Shown here in pieces: positions 13,818-26,119 of a DNA stretch of 64,000 nucleotides. Below the pieces are notes generated by a model, which saw only the letters and a program-made list of their open reading frames with translations, was not told the origin of the DNA and ran no database searches. The position numbers were made by a program, and so were the translations under genes. Position 1 is the first letter of the stretch, and each line of letters starts with the position of its first letter. Source of the DNA: Blumeriella jaapii (Eukaryota; Ascomycota; Leotiomycetes; Helotiales; Drepanopezizaceae); contig VWND01000012.1 of the NCBI GenBank assembly GCA_009599575.1, positions 682,001 through 746,000 of the forward strand, read 5' to 3'.

Positions 13818-14083
13818 TATAACGATTTAATTAATCGAAAAGCTAAAAAATTAATCAATTGATCGCCGTGTTTATATAATATAAAAAACGAGCTTTTGGT
13901 TTTGTAACAAAAATATTCACTTAGAATTAATAACTGCGAAGGGCAGAGATTGCTAAAAGGAAAAAGCTTTATATATATGAATAGTTTCCACAGTTGATAG
14001 GAAGATTCATCAGAAGACCAGGGAGCTTGCAGCTACACGTAGTTGCTGGGATGACACGAGGGGCAAAAGAATGAATCGTCACA
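13818..14083 (-). repeat. Family G LTR (right end of composite)
   Basis: A 266-bp LTR ending in an unmutated TCGTCACA at 14083, followed at once by the TSD AAAAT and resumption of copia P. If the composite arose by LTR-LTR recombination, this LTR would be a hybrid. Confidence 0.9.
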
Positions 14084-14699
14084 AAAATGGTTTTATATAA
14101 AAAAGCGCGCAATTCAACTTTTTAAATTATAATTAAAAGCTATCGCCCGGCAAATCAGGCGCCAGATCGATTTAAAATAAAACAGCCATTTAAACGCTTG
14201 TTTTTAAAAGCTTTTTCAAAGCTGATTATTAGAAAAAAAACATTATTCAAAAAGAGTAGAAAAAACAAATCGAAGTTTCCGATAAGCGATAAAAAGCAGC
14301 TGATTTTAAAAACTGTCAAACGAAATCGTATAAATTTTATTTTATACTGGCCGGATAAACCGGAAATATACGCTACGGTATGCGAAATTTTTTAATTAAT
14401 AATTCTATTTATTAAATAACAGATCGACGAATTCGTTTACACGTTTTAAACAAACGAACCGATTCAGATAAATAGAAAAGATTTTTAGGCTGTTTACGCA
14501 GTAATAACGGCTTCGATAAAAGAAAAATCGGTAAAAAATATTTAATTTTTCGATTAAAAATAATATCGAAACAATTTACCGAAAGCTTTAAGAAACTGAA
14601 ACGAATTAAAAAACTATTAAATAAAAAAGCAATTCAGAAAAAAAGCAAAAACCGAGATCAAAAACTTAAAAACCAGAAAATGCTAAAGAATTATTAAAA

Positions 14700-16130
14700 A
14701 AAATAAAATTATAAAACTGATTTTATTTAAATAAGTTTTTATATATAAAACAAACAGCTTAAGCGAATTGCAACGGTGCAAATCGAAATTAATCGTAAAA
14801 AAAGATTTCCAAAACGAAGTTTTAATTTTTTTTATATACGCAGTTATATTCGCAGCCCGTTTTTTCCGAACGGTTATAGCGTTAGCGGCTTATTTCGATT
14901 TGGAAATTAAGCAATTCGATATAATTAATATATTCGTTAATGCAAAACGAAATTTTAAAAATAAGCTAATTACGTGCTATTTGCTTAATAAATTTAAATA
15001 ACCAGGTATAATAATATAGCTAAACCGAGCTTTGTATAAATTAAAAGATTTTCCAGTTTTATAATACGGCGAATTCGCTAATATTTTAAAAAAGCTAAAG
15101 CTCGAATTAATAAACGAAAAGCTTTGTATATTCGCTAACGAAGTACGAAGCGTATACGTAGCGTTTTACGTCGACGATATTTAAGTTTTATACCACGCTT
15201 TTTATTCGTTAAAAGCCGACGAAATCATTTTCGGTCTGAAAAAAATTTACGAGCTTATAAATATAAAAAATCTGAATTATTTTTTCGAAATTCGTATTTT
15301 ACGAAACAAAAAAAAAAAAAAGTTTTTTTACTTTACGATTCGTATATCGAAAAAATCGCTACGAAGTTTAGTATATGCAAAAGGCGTTTTTTAAATACGC
15401 CTTTTTCAATTTGCGAATTTATTAAAAACCTAAGCGTAGTCACGCTTTCGCAAATCAAAAAATATTAAAAAAAAATCGGTTTAATTTTGTATACGGCTAT
15501 TATGCTTCGACCCGACGTGACTTTCGCAATTTCTCAGCTTTTTTATTTTTTTACTAACCTAAGTTTCTAATATTTCGAAGCAGCTAATTAAACGCTTCGA
15601 TATTTTTATAAAACAAAATTTCTAAAAATCGTTTATAATCGGAAAAAGCGGGAAAACCAATTAATAATTTCCACCGACGCTTTTTTCGCCGACGATTTAA
15701 AAATTCGGAAATCTTTTCAGGATTATATTTTTTTTTTTTCGAAAGTGTTATTTTATAAAAAGCTATACGATAAAACATAATTACTACTTTTTTTATTAAA
15801 ACGGAACTATTTGCTTATATAGCGACCGTAAAAAAAATAATAATATTTCAACGTTTTTTCAAAAAGCTTCGACTCGATATTATTTTTAAATAAAACGTAT
15901 ATTACGATAATTAATAAACGATCAGATTAATCGTAAAAAATAAAAAGAAAATCTTTACGAAGCTTCGCCACGTCGATATAAATAATATATAAATTCGTTA
16001 AAAATATTAAAATAAAAAATTTAAAATTATATACCTTTTAATAAATAAAATGCACGCAAACGGTTTTATTAAAAATCTGACCCGATAAAAGCACGAAAGT
16101 TTCGTTAAACTATTTAATCTACGGGATTTT
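14700..16130 (+). pseudogene. copia P reverse transcriptase and RNase H remnant
   Basis: The RT fingers are visible from 14768 to 15001 (FDLEIKQFDIINIFVNAK, the copia block usually read as WEI-QMDVKTAFLNG). Around 15160-15185 comes FYVDDI, the catalytic YVDD box, which is intact although a stop follows at once. RNase H runs to about 16100, ending near a motif derived from the copia tail usually written HADGFTK. A 6-bp perfect inverted repeat with a 3-nt loop (GTCGAG AAG CTCGAC) lies at 16139-16153, just after pol. Confidence 0.8.
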
Positions 16131-16180
16131 CGGAGCTTTGTCGAGAAGCTCGACCAATCGAGCTGAAAAGCTTGTATTTT

Positions 16181-16484
16181 TGTCGTGCATAGCCGAATAG
16201 TCGGTAGAAACCCTCACCGGAGGCTGGGACGGATAAATTATATGCAGTAAGATGTGTTATTTGTATTATTCTAAGTCTGATTGGCGAGCTTTTCGCAGAA
16301 AACGGAAGGTTCGGGCTCGCTTAGTCAGTCGCTCGGAAAAACTAATTTCCGAAAAGGCTCGTTATTATATAACTACGAGCTTTTCCGAGCTTCAGAAACA
16401 TTTAATTACTAAAAGCGTATAAAAAAAATAAATCTGAAACAAAAAAAATAAAAAAAATTAAAAAAATGTAAATATAACGTAATA
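16181..16484 (-). repeat. 3' LTR of copia M
   Basis: A 304-bp LTR starting TGTCGTGC and ending, in mutated form, ACGTAATA. Its outer part is less mutated than the inner part. Confidence 0.9.
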
Positions 16485-16794
16485 CATTTTCTAGCTGATT
16501 GTTAATCCGGTAATCAGCTATTTTTAAAACGCGGGAAAGTCTTTTTGTCGTTCGAATACGGCCGTAACGCGATATTACAACATTTATATAATTTATTTAT
16601 ATTTTTTATCGTTGCGAAACGTAAATAAGATTAATTCAGCTTAAATAAGCGTTTCGTCGCTTTTGAAAATCTTAACTTTTTTATTTTCTTATCAATTTTT
16701 TAATAAATTTAAGCTTTACTATTTTAATTAAAAACATCGATATAGCTTTTTTTATATCCAAAAAAAAATCGTCCGCGTAATTCCATACGATTAA

Positions 16795-17456
16795 TTAATT
16801 CAATTTTTCGAATTTCCAATTTTCGGCGTTTGCGTAATCGGAATTTTGCGAAATTTATTTTGCGCAATTAATCGGCTTTTTCGGCCAATTCGTTTTTTTT
16901 CGACCTTTTCGAAAAAAGCGACCTTTTCGATATTTCGTTTTTTAAACGGTTTTTTCGGAAATTTATATTTGCTTGGCTTCGAAAATGCCGATATAACGCT
17001 TGGAAAAAATAACGGAAACGCTGCTAACAATAAAAGCGCTATTAGCGATAGTTTCGGTTTTAATAATATTTTCAAAAAAAAAGGCAGCAGAATATTAGCG
17101 CTTTTGGAAAAAAAACGGCCGGAGATTATAAAAACGGAAAAAATAAAAATAAAAATAACAACGATAATCGTTTTTTAAAACGCGCTTGTATTAAAACTAA
17201 AAAGCCTGCCATTTCTGAGCTTTTTAATTTTACTTTTTATATAACTTATATTATTCGCGAAATAATTAAAAATTTAAATTACGATTGCTTATCGAATTTA
17301 ATTAAAATTCGTTGCTATCGATGCTACGCAATTAATACGTCGTATATTCCGGCCGACGCGAACGTTTTAATTGCGTAGTTTTTCGTTTTTAAAATTCGGA
17401 TTAACAAAATTATTAAAACGGTCAGTTTTATCGAAAAAATTTATCGTTTTTATTAA
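16795..17456 (+). pseudogene. Possible antisense reading frame in copia 3' region, with C-x2-C-x6-C (M copy)
   Basis: Between pol and the 3' LTR, P and M carry about 1.6 kb not found in a standard copia element. On the strand opposite to pol, M is open from 16795 to 17178 with no ATG near the start. After one stop and a single-base deletion relative to P, it continues to 17456. The second part reads RCYRCYAINTSYIPADA; in P the third position is Cys, giving C-x2-C-x6-C, as in the first half of fungal zinc-cluster motifs. The pol-sense strand is also open for part of this stretch (16800-17075), so the coding strand is not certain. Confidence 0.35.
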
Positions 17457-18094
17457 TCGATTTTTAAATATAACGGTTATTTTTTATTTTACGATTAAAA
17501 CGGTTTTAAAAAATGTAAAAAAATAAGCTTTTAAATCGATCGTAATTTTAAAAGCAAAACTAATAAATACAAAGCGTATTATTAACGCGAAGCTCGCCGC
17601 GGCTCGTAAGGTTTTTTTAAACTTTTGTTTTTCGAATGGAAACTTTTATTTTTATTTTACGTATTAGCGGAATAAAGCCTGGCTACGATTTATCAGAAAA
17701 TACTTTCGTTTTTAAAAATTCAAAAAAAAATCTCGCGGCGATTTTTCTGCTAAACGTTTTTTAATTTTTAATTTAATAAAACTTCGCAAAAGAAAAAAAA
17801 TGCTTCGGCTGCATAGCCGGCGGCAGCTGTTTTTGAAAAGTTTATCGAAGGATTTATTTCAGACCTGATTATCGCGAAGCGTCGGGCGCGGATTATTATT
17901 TTAGCGGATTATATTTTTAATTTTTTGCAAAACTAAACGGTTTGGTTTTGAATTTTTAAATTTGCGAAAGGTTCGGATTTTTTTTTTTTAAAAAATAGTT
18001 TTTGCTATATTTTAAGTTTTAATAAAAATTTGTTTAAATAAATATACGTTTGCAAAATGCAAGCTTTTTAATTCGATTGGTCGAGTTTTTCGAC

Positions 18095-18505
18095 TGTAAG
18101 AATTAAAAGGCAGGGAAACACTAGTTCAGACAATAAAGCTCAGATAAGATTGGATTAATAGTCAAACTGATTTTTACCTTCTATATTTCTAGTAGAAAAC
18201 GTGTATAAATACAAAAAAAGTGGAGCCCTCGAAAAAAGTATTTCCCAGAAAACCAGGCGAATCCCATTTAGTATGCTTCTCCAGCCCCCATCACGACCTC
18301 TTTTCATTCTTTTTAATATAATTCTAATAATTAATTCCTTAGCAATTATTTTCATAAATTGTTTTATTTAAATATCATTTTCAGCCCTTACAGTATTATC
18401 CGACCCCTACGGCTTATCCGCAGAAAGTACTATTCGAAAGTTAGTAAAAAGCAAAAGATCTTGGCGAATCATCTGATTTATACACGTGATATTAATTCCT
18501 GACAT
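18095..18505 (-). repeat. 3' LTR of R
   Basis: A 411-bp LTR. Compared with 31336-31747, its left (outer) part keeps G and C, while its right (inner) part is mutated. Confidence 0.9.
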
Positions 18506-18524
18506 TACCCCCTTTTTTAAGTTT
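18506..18524 (-). other. Polypurine tract of R
   Basis: On the minus strand, AAAAAAGGGGGTAA directly abuts the 3' LTR. It would prime plus-strand DNA synthesis and fixes the element's orientation. From here to 18851 lies only AT-rich 3' untranslated sequence of R, with no gene. Confidence 0.8.
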
Positions 18525-18851
18525 TTGGTTCCCAAAAGCGACTGATTTTTTTATGCGTATGCTTTCGTATATAACATGCGTTACGCCTTCGAAATAACGT
18601 GCGGTTTCTTCCGCTTTCGGTCGTGAATTATAACTGTTTCTTTCGCTTTTAATCGTAAATTATAGCTGTTTTTGCTGTTTTGTTTTCTTTGTTTTCGATA
18701 ACGCTCGTATTTTCGTTTGAAAAAACCTTTTTTCTTAAAATAGCCGCAATTTTCCTGCTCAACTTCTTTTTCTTTTTTATTTTTATTTTTTTATCAGCTT
18801 TTTTTTACCCTAATCAACTGCCTTTCGCCGCGTTCCCCGCGAACTTTCAAA

Positions 18852-19117
18852 TGTGACGATCTAATCAGTCGGAGGGCTGGGAGATCAGTCAACTGGTCGC
18901 CGTGTTTATATGGTATAAGAAACGAGCCTTTGGTTCTGTAACAAAGATATTCACTTAGAATTAACAATTGCAAAAGGCAAAGATTGTTAAAAAAAAAAGC
19001 CTTATATATATAATAATTTCTATAATTGATAGAAGATTTATCAAAAGACCAGGGAGCTTGCAGCTACACGTGGTTGCTAAAATAACACGAGAAATAGTAA
19101 CAGAATAAATTGTTATA
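18852..19117 (-). repeat. 3' LTR of nested family G copy
   Basis: A 266-bp LTR with an intact TGTGACGA start and a mutated TTGTTATA end. The next bases inward carry the purine tract GGACGGGGAAATAA on the minus strand. Confidence 0.9.
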
Positions 19118-19129
19118 TTATTTCCCCGT

Positions 19130-22100
19130 CCGAAAAAAGCGCGCTTTCGAGCTTTTATTTATTAATACGTTATTATTCAAATAATTGTACGAGTCTAAAC
19201 CTTCGGAATACGTTTTCAGCCAGTTTACAAGTTTTGCAAAAGGACCGAGGAGCTTTTTATGCGCCAAATGAAAATCGCGCATTTTTAAAAAAGCATATAT
19301 AAAGTTAAACGCGGGGTACCACGTAAAATTTTTATTTAAATCTATTTAAAAAGCTTTATACTAAAAGGTTTTCCGCTGCATTCGATAAACGATTAATTTT
19401 TCGACTTCGTATTCGAGCTTACCAATTATATTAATAAGCTTAAAAGTTAAATTAATTTAATCTGAAAGCGCGTCGTTAGCTGTTTTACGCAGTCGATTAG
19501 CGTAAAAAACTGAATATACGTTTATAATATTAAAAAGATTTAGCTTAAAAGCGTTATCGAAAATTTTGGTTATAATTTTAAAAAGATTGTTTATAAAATT
19601 ATCGAGTTTGCGAAAGGGCCGAAAAGTCGGAAATAAACGCATATCGAGCCATACGTAATCGTTAACGTTAAAATCGATCGCGCGGCGAGATTTATTCGCA
19701 CTTTTTTTTATTTTATCGTAAGCTTATTAAAAATGCGATTTGGCGAGTTTTAAGCGTCGTAATAGCGGCGAGCGTACGCACGAGCTTCGTTTGCGTTTAG
19801 CTTATATAAAAGGTTAAAAAAAAGAAAAATATCGAGCTTTCAATTTCAATTGATATAAAAAGTATAATCGTATACAATTTCAAAAAGTAAAAGGCCATTT
19901 AGACTTTCGTAAGAAAAAACTATTTAAACGAAATTTATTATTAAAAGAAATTCGTTTCAATCGTTTTAATAAAAATTCACAAAAGGTCGAAAGCGTTTTT
20001 GCAGATATTAATTATAAATTTCGGTCTGACCATCGGTTTCAAAATAAACGGCTGTCGAAAGTTTTAATTATATATCGAATATTTTATTTAATTCAGACCA
20101 AAAAGTAAATTAATATTAAAAGTCACGATCGCTAATAATACTTTTTAAAGGGCCAAAATACCTGTACACGTGGAATATATACAATTTAGCGAGGCTTTAA
20201 GCGTCGATATTTTTATAACAAAAAATCGAAATAATTTGCTTAAAAAAACGATTTATTATTACGAATATATTATCGTAATCGTGTTTGTTTTTATTAAAGC
20301 TGCAAAAGTTTATTATAACGTATTTTTAAAAATAATCAAAAACAGAAAAAGACTGAAAAAAACCGGGGCGCTTATTTTTTAAAACAGAATTTCTTCGATA
20401 AGCGTGGCAGTTGCGATAGTATTATTTTACGAAAACTGTTATACCTCGCTAATAATATTAATCCGAAAATAATTGCGTAATTTTGCGAACGCTGAAATAA
20501 GCGGTAGAAATCTGGTCGTGCATTTTTCGTACAAAAGCCAAACGAAAATAATCGACGTTTAATATTATTAAGCGATCGTAATATAACAGCAGATCGCGTT
20601 TAAATATATACGAAATATTATTATCGTCGTTTCTTTTCGTAGCGTTTCGTACAGCTTTTTTTTCGGAAGGCTATCAAGCTGCTAGCTGTACGATTAGCGT
20701 AAAAAATTTAATTAATAATACGAAATACGAAAAAAAAATTAATTATTTCAACGATAAAAACAGCTGTTTCGGAGGCCGTAAAAAATCGAAGTTTTTTAGT
20801 TAAAAGGCGGTGATCGATTTGATTTGCTCGGAAAAAAATTTGCAAACGCTAAATGCGTTTAAAAAAATTTTGGCGGTCGAATTCGCTCGTACGACGTATT
20901 AATACGTCAGCCAAAAGATTGTGTTTATTTGGTTTATACGTAATAAAAAAGTTGTAATCGGCGAAAAGCTCGGCTCAGCGTGTTTATCGAACGTTTAAAA
21001 GTTTGAAAGTTATAAAATACTTTAAAGCTTTATAATTAATAATTATTTTGATTTAATAAACTAAATTAGCTAGTTTAGCACGAAAGTTGTTTAAAAATTT
21101 TACGATTGCGAATATTTTTTTATCGTATACGACGTAGTTTAGCTTTGCGAAAGCTATGGTTTTGCTAAAGTAAGCGATTAAAAGCCAGTCGTTATTATAA
21201 AATTGCGAAAGCACAAAAGCTATTACGCCGTCGGAAGCGTTAGTTTTTAATATATAAAAAGGTTTTGCCTGTAATATTATAAAACTGGTGCAGTAATAAA
21301 AGCTAGTATAAAAAGGTCGAAATTCTTCTGATATTCAGAAATAAAATTATAAAAAACGTTAGCTTTGGTTAAATAAATCAAAGATTTTGCAATTATACCG
21401 TAGTTTCGAATAAAACGTCGGTAAAAGTTACAAAAACCAAAAAAGCTTTGTATATTTTTTATAATAATAAAAAATTTTTAATAAGCGACCACGAAAACTT
21501 TTTCTGAATTTACTTTTAGATTTTTAATAAAAATAATAAAACTTAAATAACGGATCCGAATAACGTTAAATTCAGACTTCCGAATATCGGCCTGTAATTT
21601 AGCGTTAGCGAGCTTTTAAAACATTTTACAAACGTATATAGCGTGTTTCAAAAAGTCGGACGAATAAATAAAAATATTATTTAAATATGCAATACAAAAA
21701 TCGTTTAAATAATCGAAAAAAACGTCGTTTATATAGCGTTGGTAAATTGCGGGTTTATTAATAAAGCCAAAAAATAGCATTTTGCATTTATAAACGCCGT
21801 AACGCGTACGAAACGTCGTTAGTTTTTTATTAGCGGAATTTATTCGAATTTTATAAAAAACTTAACGAATATCAAGCTTCGTAAAAATTCGCGCTTTCGA
21901 AAAACAAGCAAAAGTTTTATCGATAAAAAAAAGAAAATAGCGATTTTTACGAATAACGTTATTAAAAGTTCGATAATCGATACAAAAACGCAGTAAACCG
22001 TCGGGTTTTTTGGCGAAAAGCATTGGAGCAGCGAAGAAAACGATAAAAGATTCGATAAAGCTTTTATTAAAATTATTTTGCAAATAAGTTTTAATAATTT

Positions 22101-22820
22101 CGAATTTTGAAATCGACATTTTGTATAAAAAAGTGTATTTCAGCTTTTTTTTATTTATAATAAGCTCGATTTTATAGTCGTAAAGCCGATAAAAAGCTAG
22201 CTCGTTACTAACGGCTTTAGAAAACACGTATTCGAAGTTTTTATATTCCGGAAGAAAAGATTCGAAAAAAGATTTATTCGAAATTAGCTTTGCTAAACTG
22301 GTTAAAAAAATCGAAATCGATATTTCGTTGATTTTGAAACGTTCGAAAAAACTATAAAATTAAGTTTTAAAGAAAGTGTTATACGTAAAATCGTCTAGTA
22401 TTTGTCGATTTTGTATAAAAAAGTTGAAAATATTTTAATTGCTTCTTTTCTAAAGATCAGCTTAAAAGCGTATATAATAATTTAGCAAATGGAAATTGAA
22501 TAAGCAGTGGGTTAAGAAACTCGTTTTCGAACTGGTCGTTTGAAAGGTTCAGAAAAAAGTTGCTTATTTAAATTATCGATTATATTAAGCTGAAAAGCTA
22601 TCGCGGCGAGGACTTTTCTTCGGTTTTTGATATAACTGTTTTTCGTAGAACGAGAAAGCTGTTTTGACGAAAAAAGAAAAGAAGAAGAAGAAGAAGAAAT
22701 AATAGAAAAAGAATCGTTAGCCTGAAAAAATGGTGGTATGATTTTTTGTATTATTCCATTGGCGTCGCTATCGAAATTGGCACCGCGAATGAAATTCGAT
22801 TTTTTCGCGCTTCGCATAAC
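19130..22820 (-). pseudogene. Family G pol remnant: RT, RNase H, integrase, chromodomain-like tail
   Basis: Minus strand. RT is best seen at 21862-22227, which is open for 121 codons and reads MLFAKKPDGLLRFCIDYR, then a block ending ARIFTKLDIR. RT continues through the region opposite 21650-21860. RNase H follows at about 21150-21330 and integrase at about 19700-20900. The GPY/F-like tail is open at 19457-19642, and the chromodomain-like tail at about 19130-19400 keeps positions such as FLAHKKL. A linker open at 22512-22817 precedes RT and contains a Ser run. The gene is broken throughout. Confidence 0.8.
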
Positions 22821-23199
22821 GTCGTAAATCTGCTACAATTGGTCAAGATTTTTATTACGTTTTACAGCGTCGTTTTAATAGCGAGATTAAATTTTTCGGA
22901 GGTGCAAATAAAAGATTTTAATACAACGAGCGTAAAAAGTTGTGGAAAAATAAAACTTCGGCTAATAAAACTTGCGTTTATTATAATTTAATAAAATTTA
23001 ATATTCGGCCAACCAAGCTTTTTTTAGAATTATATTATAATTTCCGAGGTTAATAATCAAAAAAGAAATAAACGATTGTATTCGATTATTAATAATAAAA
23101 TTAAAAAGCGTAAAATATATAATTAAATGGCTACGAATTTTATTATATTTTTTTACAAAAAAAAAAGCCGAGAAAAATTAAATTAAAAGTTTAAAAAAA

Positions 23200-24880
23200 A
23201 AAAAAATTTAATTAGCGCCGAATCGATTAACGTATAACCGTTCGCTTTAAAATCGGCGAGCGCTTTTATTTTATACGAAAAGCTATTTTTAGTAAATATA
23301 ACGGAAATTGTTAATAAATCGCTATTAAAAAGCTTTCGAACGTTAAAACGCATATCGCGCAATACGCTTAAAAAAAAGGCTTTGCTTAAATCTGGGCGTT
23401 TCCCCGATTAGCGGGAAAATCTTCGATTTTTTCGTATGCGTTTTGGAAATCGTTTGAAAAAAAGTTTTCGTTTTTATTATTATTATTAAAAGGCGAATTT
23501 TCGGCCGGCTCGACCTCGTTTATATTTATCAGCTTGGAAGGGCTTTTGAGTAAAACCGAGGATCGGCCCGTAGAAAGTCGTACAAATTGGCTTCGAACTT
23601 TCTGATATGAAATAAAAAACGAGCGTTGTCGTTGGTCCGATCGAAAAAGAAAAACGCCAAAAAGGGCGTTTTAGCGTGGAAAAGAAAAAAAAACAGCAGG
23701 GGGCTGAAAAAAAGCTTATAAAATTTTTAAACGATTTTCGTACGTACGATTTGATTTGTAATACGCTTTGGTTAAGAATCTACCATTTTAATAAGTAGTA
23801 AATTTGATTAAAAAGCGATTCGCGTATAAAATTCTTTTAGCCAATTGATTTTGTTTTTTTTGTCGAACGGCGATAAGCCAATTTTTAAAAGTCGTTATAC
23901 GCGCTTATTTCAAATGCAGCTTTTTTCGTAAACGCTTTAGTATTTTGTCGCGAAAAGCGTTTCGAAGCTATTTGTTAGTTCGTATTTAAGCGTTCGCTGC
24001 GAAAGTAGAAAATCGCAAATAAAATCGCTAAAAATCGTCGTGCGTATTTATTGCAAATATTTTAAATTCGTTTCGGCCTTTTGAACGTCGGAAAAATCGG
24101 CTAGGAAATCGGCGACCTTTTTTACTAATTTTTCGAAAAGTATAAAATCGGAACGGTTTAAAATACGCGGAATCAAAAACTTTTTTGCTACGCTTTCGAT
24201 TTGATCGAATATATAATTTTTGCGAAATCGATCGCTAGCGAAATAATCGTAGTAAAATTCGAAGTTGTCGAAAACTTTAGTTTTTTAATAGCGTGTTTTG
24301 TAATTTTTATTATTATTTAATTTAAATTTAAAGTTCGGAACGCGTTTTATACGAGCTAGTCGAAAATCAGCAAATAAATAAGAATTATAGCGTTCAAAAA
24401 GCGCGCTAAAATTTTGGCCGTTATAAAGAAATTCAAAAAAAATTCGCAAAAAGCGTAAAAATTAATCTGCAGCGTTTATTGGTTGAAATAAAACGTTGCG
24501 AAAAAAAGCAGCAAATTCGCGACTAACAGAGGCACGTTCGATAGATTTTATCAAACGCTTTAATTAAAAGGTTTGTCGCAGTCGTATAATTTCCAGAAGT
24601 TATCGTTTACGCTTTTGCGCTTTTTTTAGTTGATTTTGCAAAAGTTTTAACTAAACGTTTTCAGCGCTAAGCTGCAAAAAAATAGCAGGCGAAATGGTTG
24701 GCGTTTTGCCTTTTTTTTTGTTTTTTTTTCCTCGGAGGAAGGATTGTTTTTCAAAAAAAAAAGCTTTTGGAAGAGGCTGCTTTTTCGCTGATTAAAAAAA
24801 AGGTTAAAATGTAGTAGCAGAAGCTGAAAAGCTCTGCTAAAAGGAAGATCGTTAAACAAAAACTATTTTTCGCGAAATGC
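23200..24880 (-). pseudogene. Family G gag and protease remnant
   Basis: Minus strand. The aspartic protease (about 23200-23360) and gag (about 23500-24450) align with the copy at 44477-50883. Stops lie at positions expected from RIP of Gln and Trp codons. Confidence 0.65.
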
Positions 24881-24989
24881 GAAAATAAGCTTTTTTACGA
24901 CCGGTCGATCATTTTAATATGACCCGTAAGGAATTCGAAAAAAAAGATAGTTTACGCCGTCGCTAGCGTAGAAAAAGAGTTGTTAATAA

Positions 24990-25257
24990 TATAACGATTT
25001 AATTAATCGGAAGGCTAAAAAATCAGTTAACTGATCGCCGTGTTTATATAATATAAAAAACGAGCTTTTGGTTTTGTAACAAAAATATTTATTTAAAATC
25101 AACAATTGCAAAAGGCAGAGATTGCTAAAAAAAAAAAAGCCTTATATATATAATAGTTTCCACAATTGATAGAAGACCCATCAGAAGACCAAAGAGCTTG
25201 CAGCTACACGTGGTTGCTGGGGTGATACGAGAGGTGGCAACAGAGTGAGTCGTCACA
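24990..25257 (-). repeat. 5' LTR of nested family G copy
   Basis: A 268-bp LTR. The inner end is mutated (TATAACGA) and the outer end is intact (TCGTCACA), followed by the TSD TCAAA. Confidence 0.9.
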
Positions 25258-25453
25258 TCAAAATGCTTTTGACTTCTATTTGCTTTCGGTATGCCCGCCT
25301 GATTTTACGCGAAAGCATCACAGCGGCCTTTTTGCTCTTTTGCGTTTTCGAACTTTTTAGCGTAAAATGCAACCGCTGCAAAGCTTCGCACATTTAATAC
25401 TTTTTTATAAATCCTTTAAATCTTTATTCGGATTCGCTTTTAACTAGCTATAA

Positions 25454-25879
25454 GTTTTTGCCGCACGCGCCACCGAAGCGCAAACCTTTCTCGCGGGCCT
25501 CAACGATTTTATAAATCGTTTCGATATTATCACCGCCGCTGCCGCCTTTTCTCTTTTTGCTGCCGAAGCCAAAACTTTTGCTAAAACCTTTATTAATTTT
25601 ATTATTTACGACGCTTATATAAATCGTTTAAAAAAAAATAACGTTTCGGCTCCTATAATAATCGAAAATCGTACGAATCGCGCCGCGGCTCGAGCTGCCG
25701 CTGCCGCTTCTGCCGGTTTAGCGGCTGCTGCTGTTTTAAAAACCTTAGCTGCGCCGGCTCTTTTATTTAACGACGCCAATATAAAACGTATCTTCCGACG
25801 TTTCGAAAACGTCGCTCGGATTTATTCTAACCAATTAAATCAAATTTTAAATTCCTACGAAAATATCGTAGCTGCAATT
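25454..25879 (+). other. Ala-rich open frame of 142 codons, antisense in the 3' region of R
   Basis: In-frame stops at 25451-25453 and 25880-25882 bound a stretch of 142 sense codons with no stop, unlike everything around it. It is GC-richer than its neighbourhood and predicts an Ala-rich, probably helical protein (blocks such as NRAAARAAAAASAGLAAAA and RRFENVARIYSNQLNQIL). No ATG is present, so a start, or an upstream exon, is missing. R's pol is on the other strand and its chromodomain ends at about 26120, so this frame lies between pol and the 3' LTR. It may be an extra antisense gene of R, a captured host fragment, or chance. No family is recognised. Confidence 0.4.
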
Positions 25880-26119
25880 TAAAATTCGACTACGGCTATT
25901 ATAAAAACTTTAATTAAAATAAATCGAATACTTTGCGAAATCGTTTAAATTTAATTTTTTTTAGCTTACCGCTACTTTTAAATCTGAAAAAAATAGCAAA
26001 AAAAAAAAAAAAAAAATAACGATAATAAAAATAAATTAGCTTAGCGGCGGTTTTAAGGTTTTCTAAATATTTTTGTTTTTTTTTCTTTACTCTTACGGCG
26101 CGCATTCGTTATTGCTCCG

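Larger units (their letters stand above)
4878..14083 (-). mobile_element. Composite Ty3/gypsy (family G) insertion with three LTRs
   Basis: The 9.2-kb block is flanked by AAAAT on both sides (4873-4877, 14084-14088) and sits in copia P. M shows the empty site in its own copy (reverse complement around 33800-33815). It contains LTR 4878-5143, a 2531-bp 3' part of an internal region, LTR 7675-7941, a complete internal region, and LTR 13818-14083. The right-hand unit (7675-14083) is 6409 bp, the standard family length. The simplest origin is a second G copy inserted into a first, followed by LTR-LTR recombination that removed the rest of the first copy. Confidence 0.85.
18852..25257 (-). mobile_element. 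Complete-length family G copy nested in R (deepest insertion)
   Basis: LTRs 18852-19117 and 24990-25257, TSD TCAAA at 18847-18851 and 25258-25262, total 6406 bp. It is the innermost layer of the nest (inside R, inside M, inside P, inside another G copy). Its outer LTR ends are little mutated, but the internal region is heavily mutated. Confidence 0.9.

Noticed and set aside
22670..22700. Short (GAA)n run as a CRISPR-like or microsatellite array
   Set aside because: A simple purine run within a family G linker; no spacers and no regular unit.
22746..22991. 81-codon frame opposite to the protease-RT linker of family G (also at 197-442)
   Set aside because: Antisense to the linker. Recurrence is due to repeat copies; no domain.
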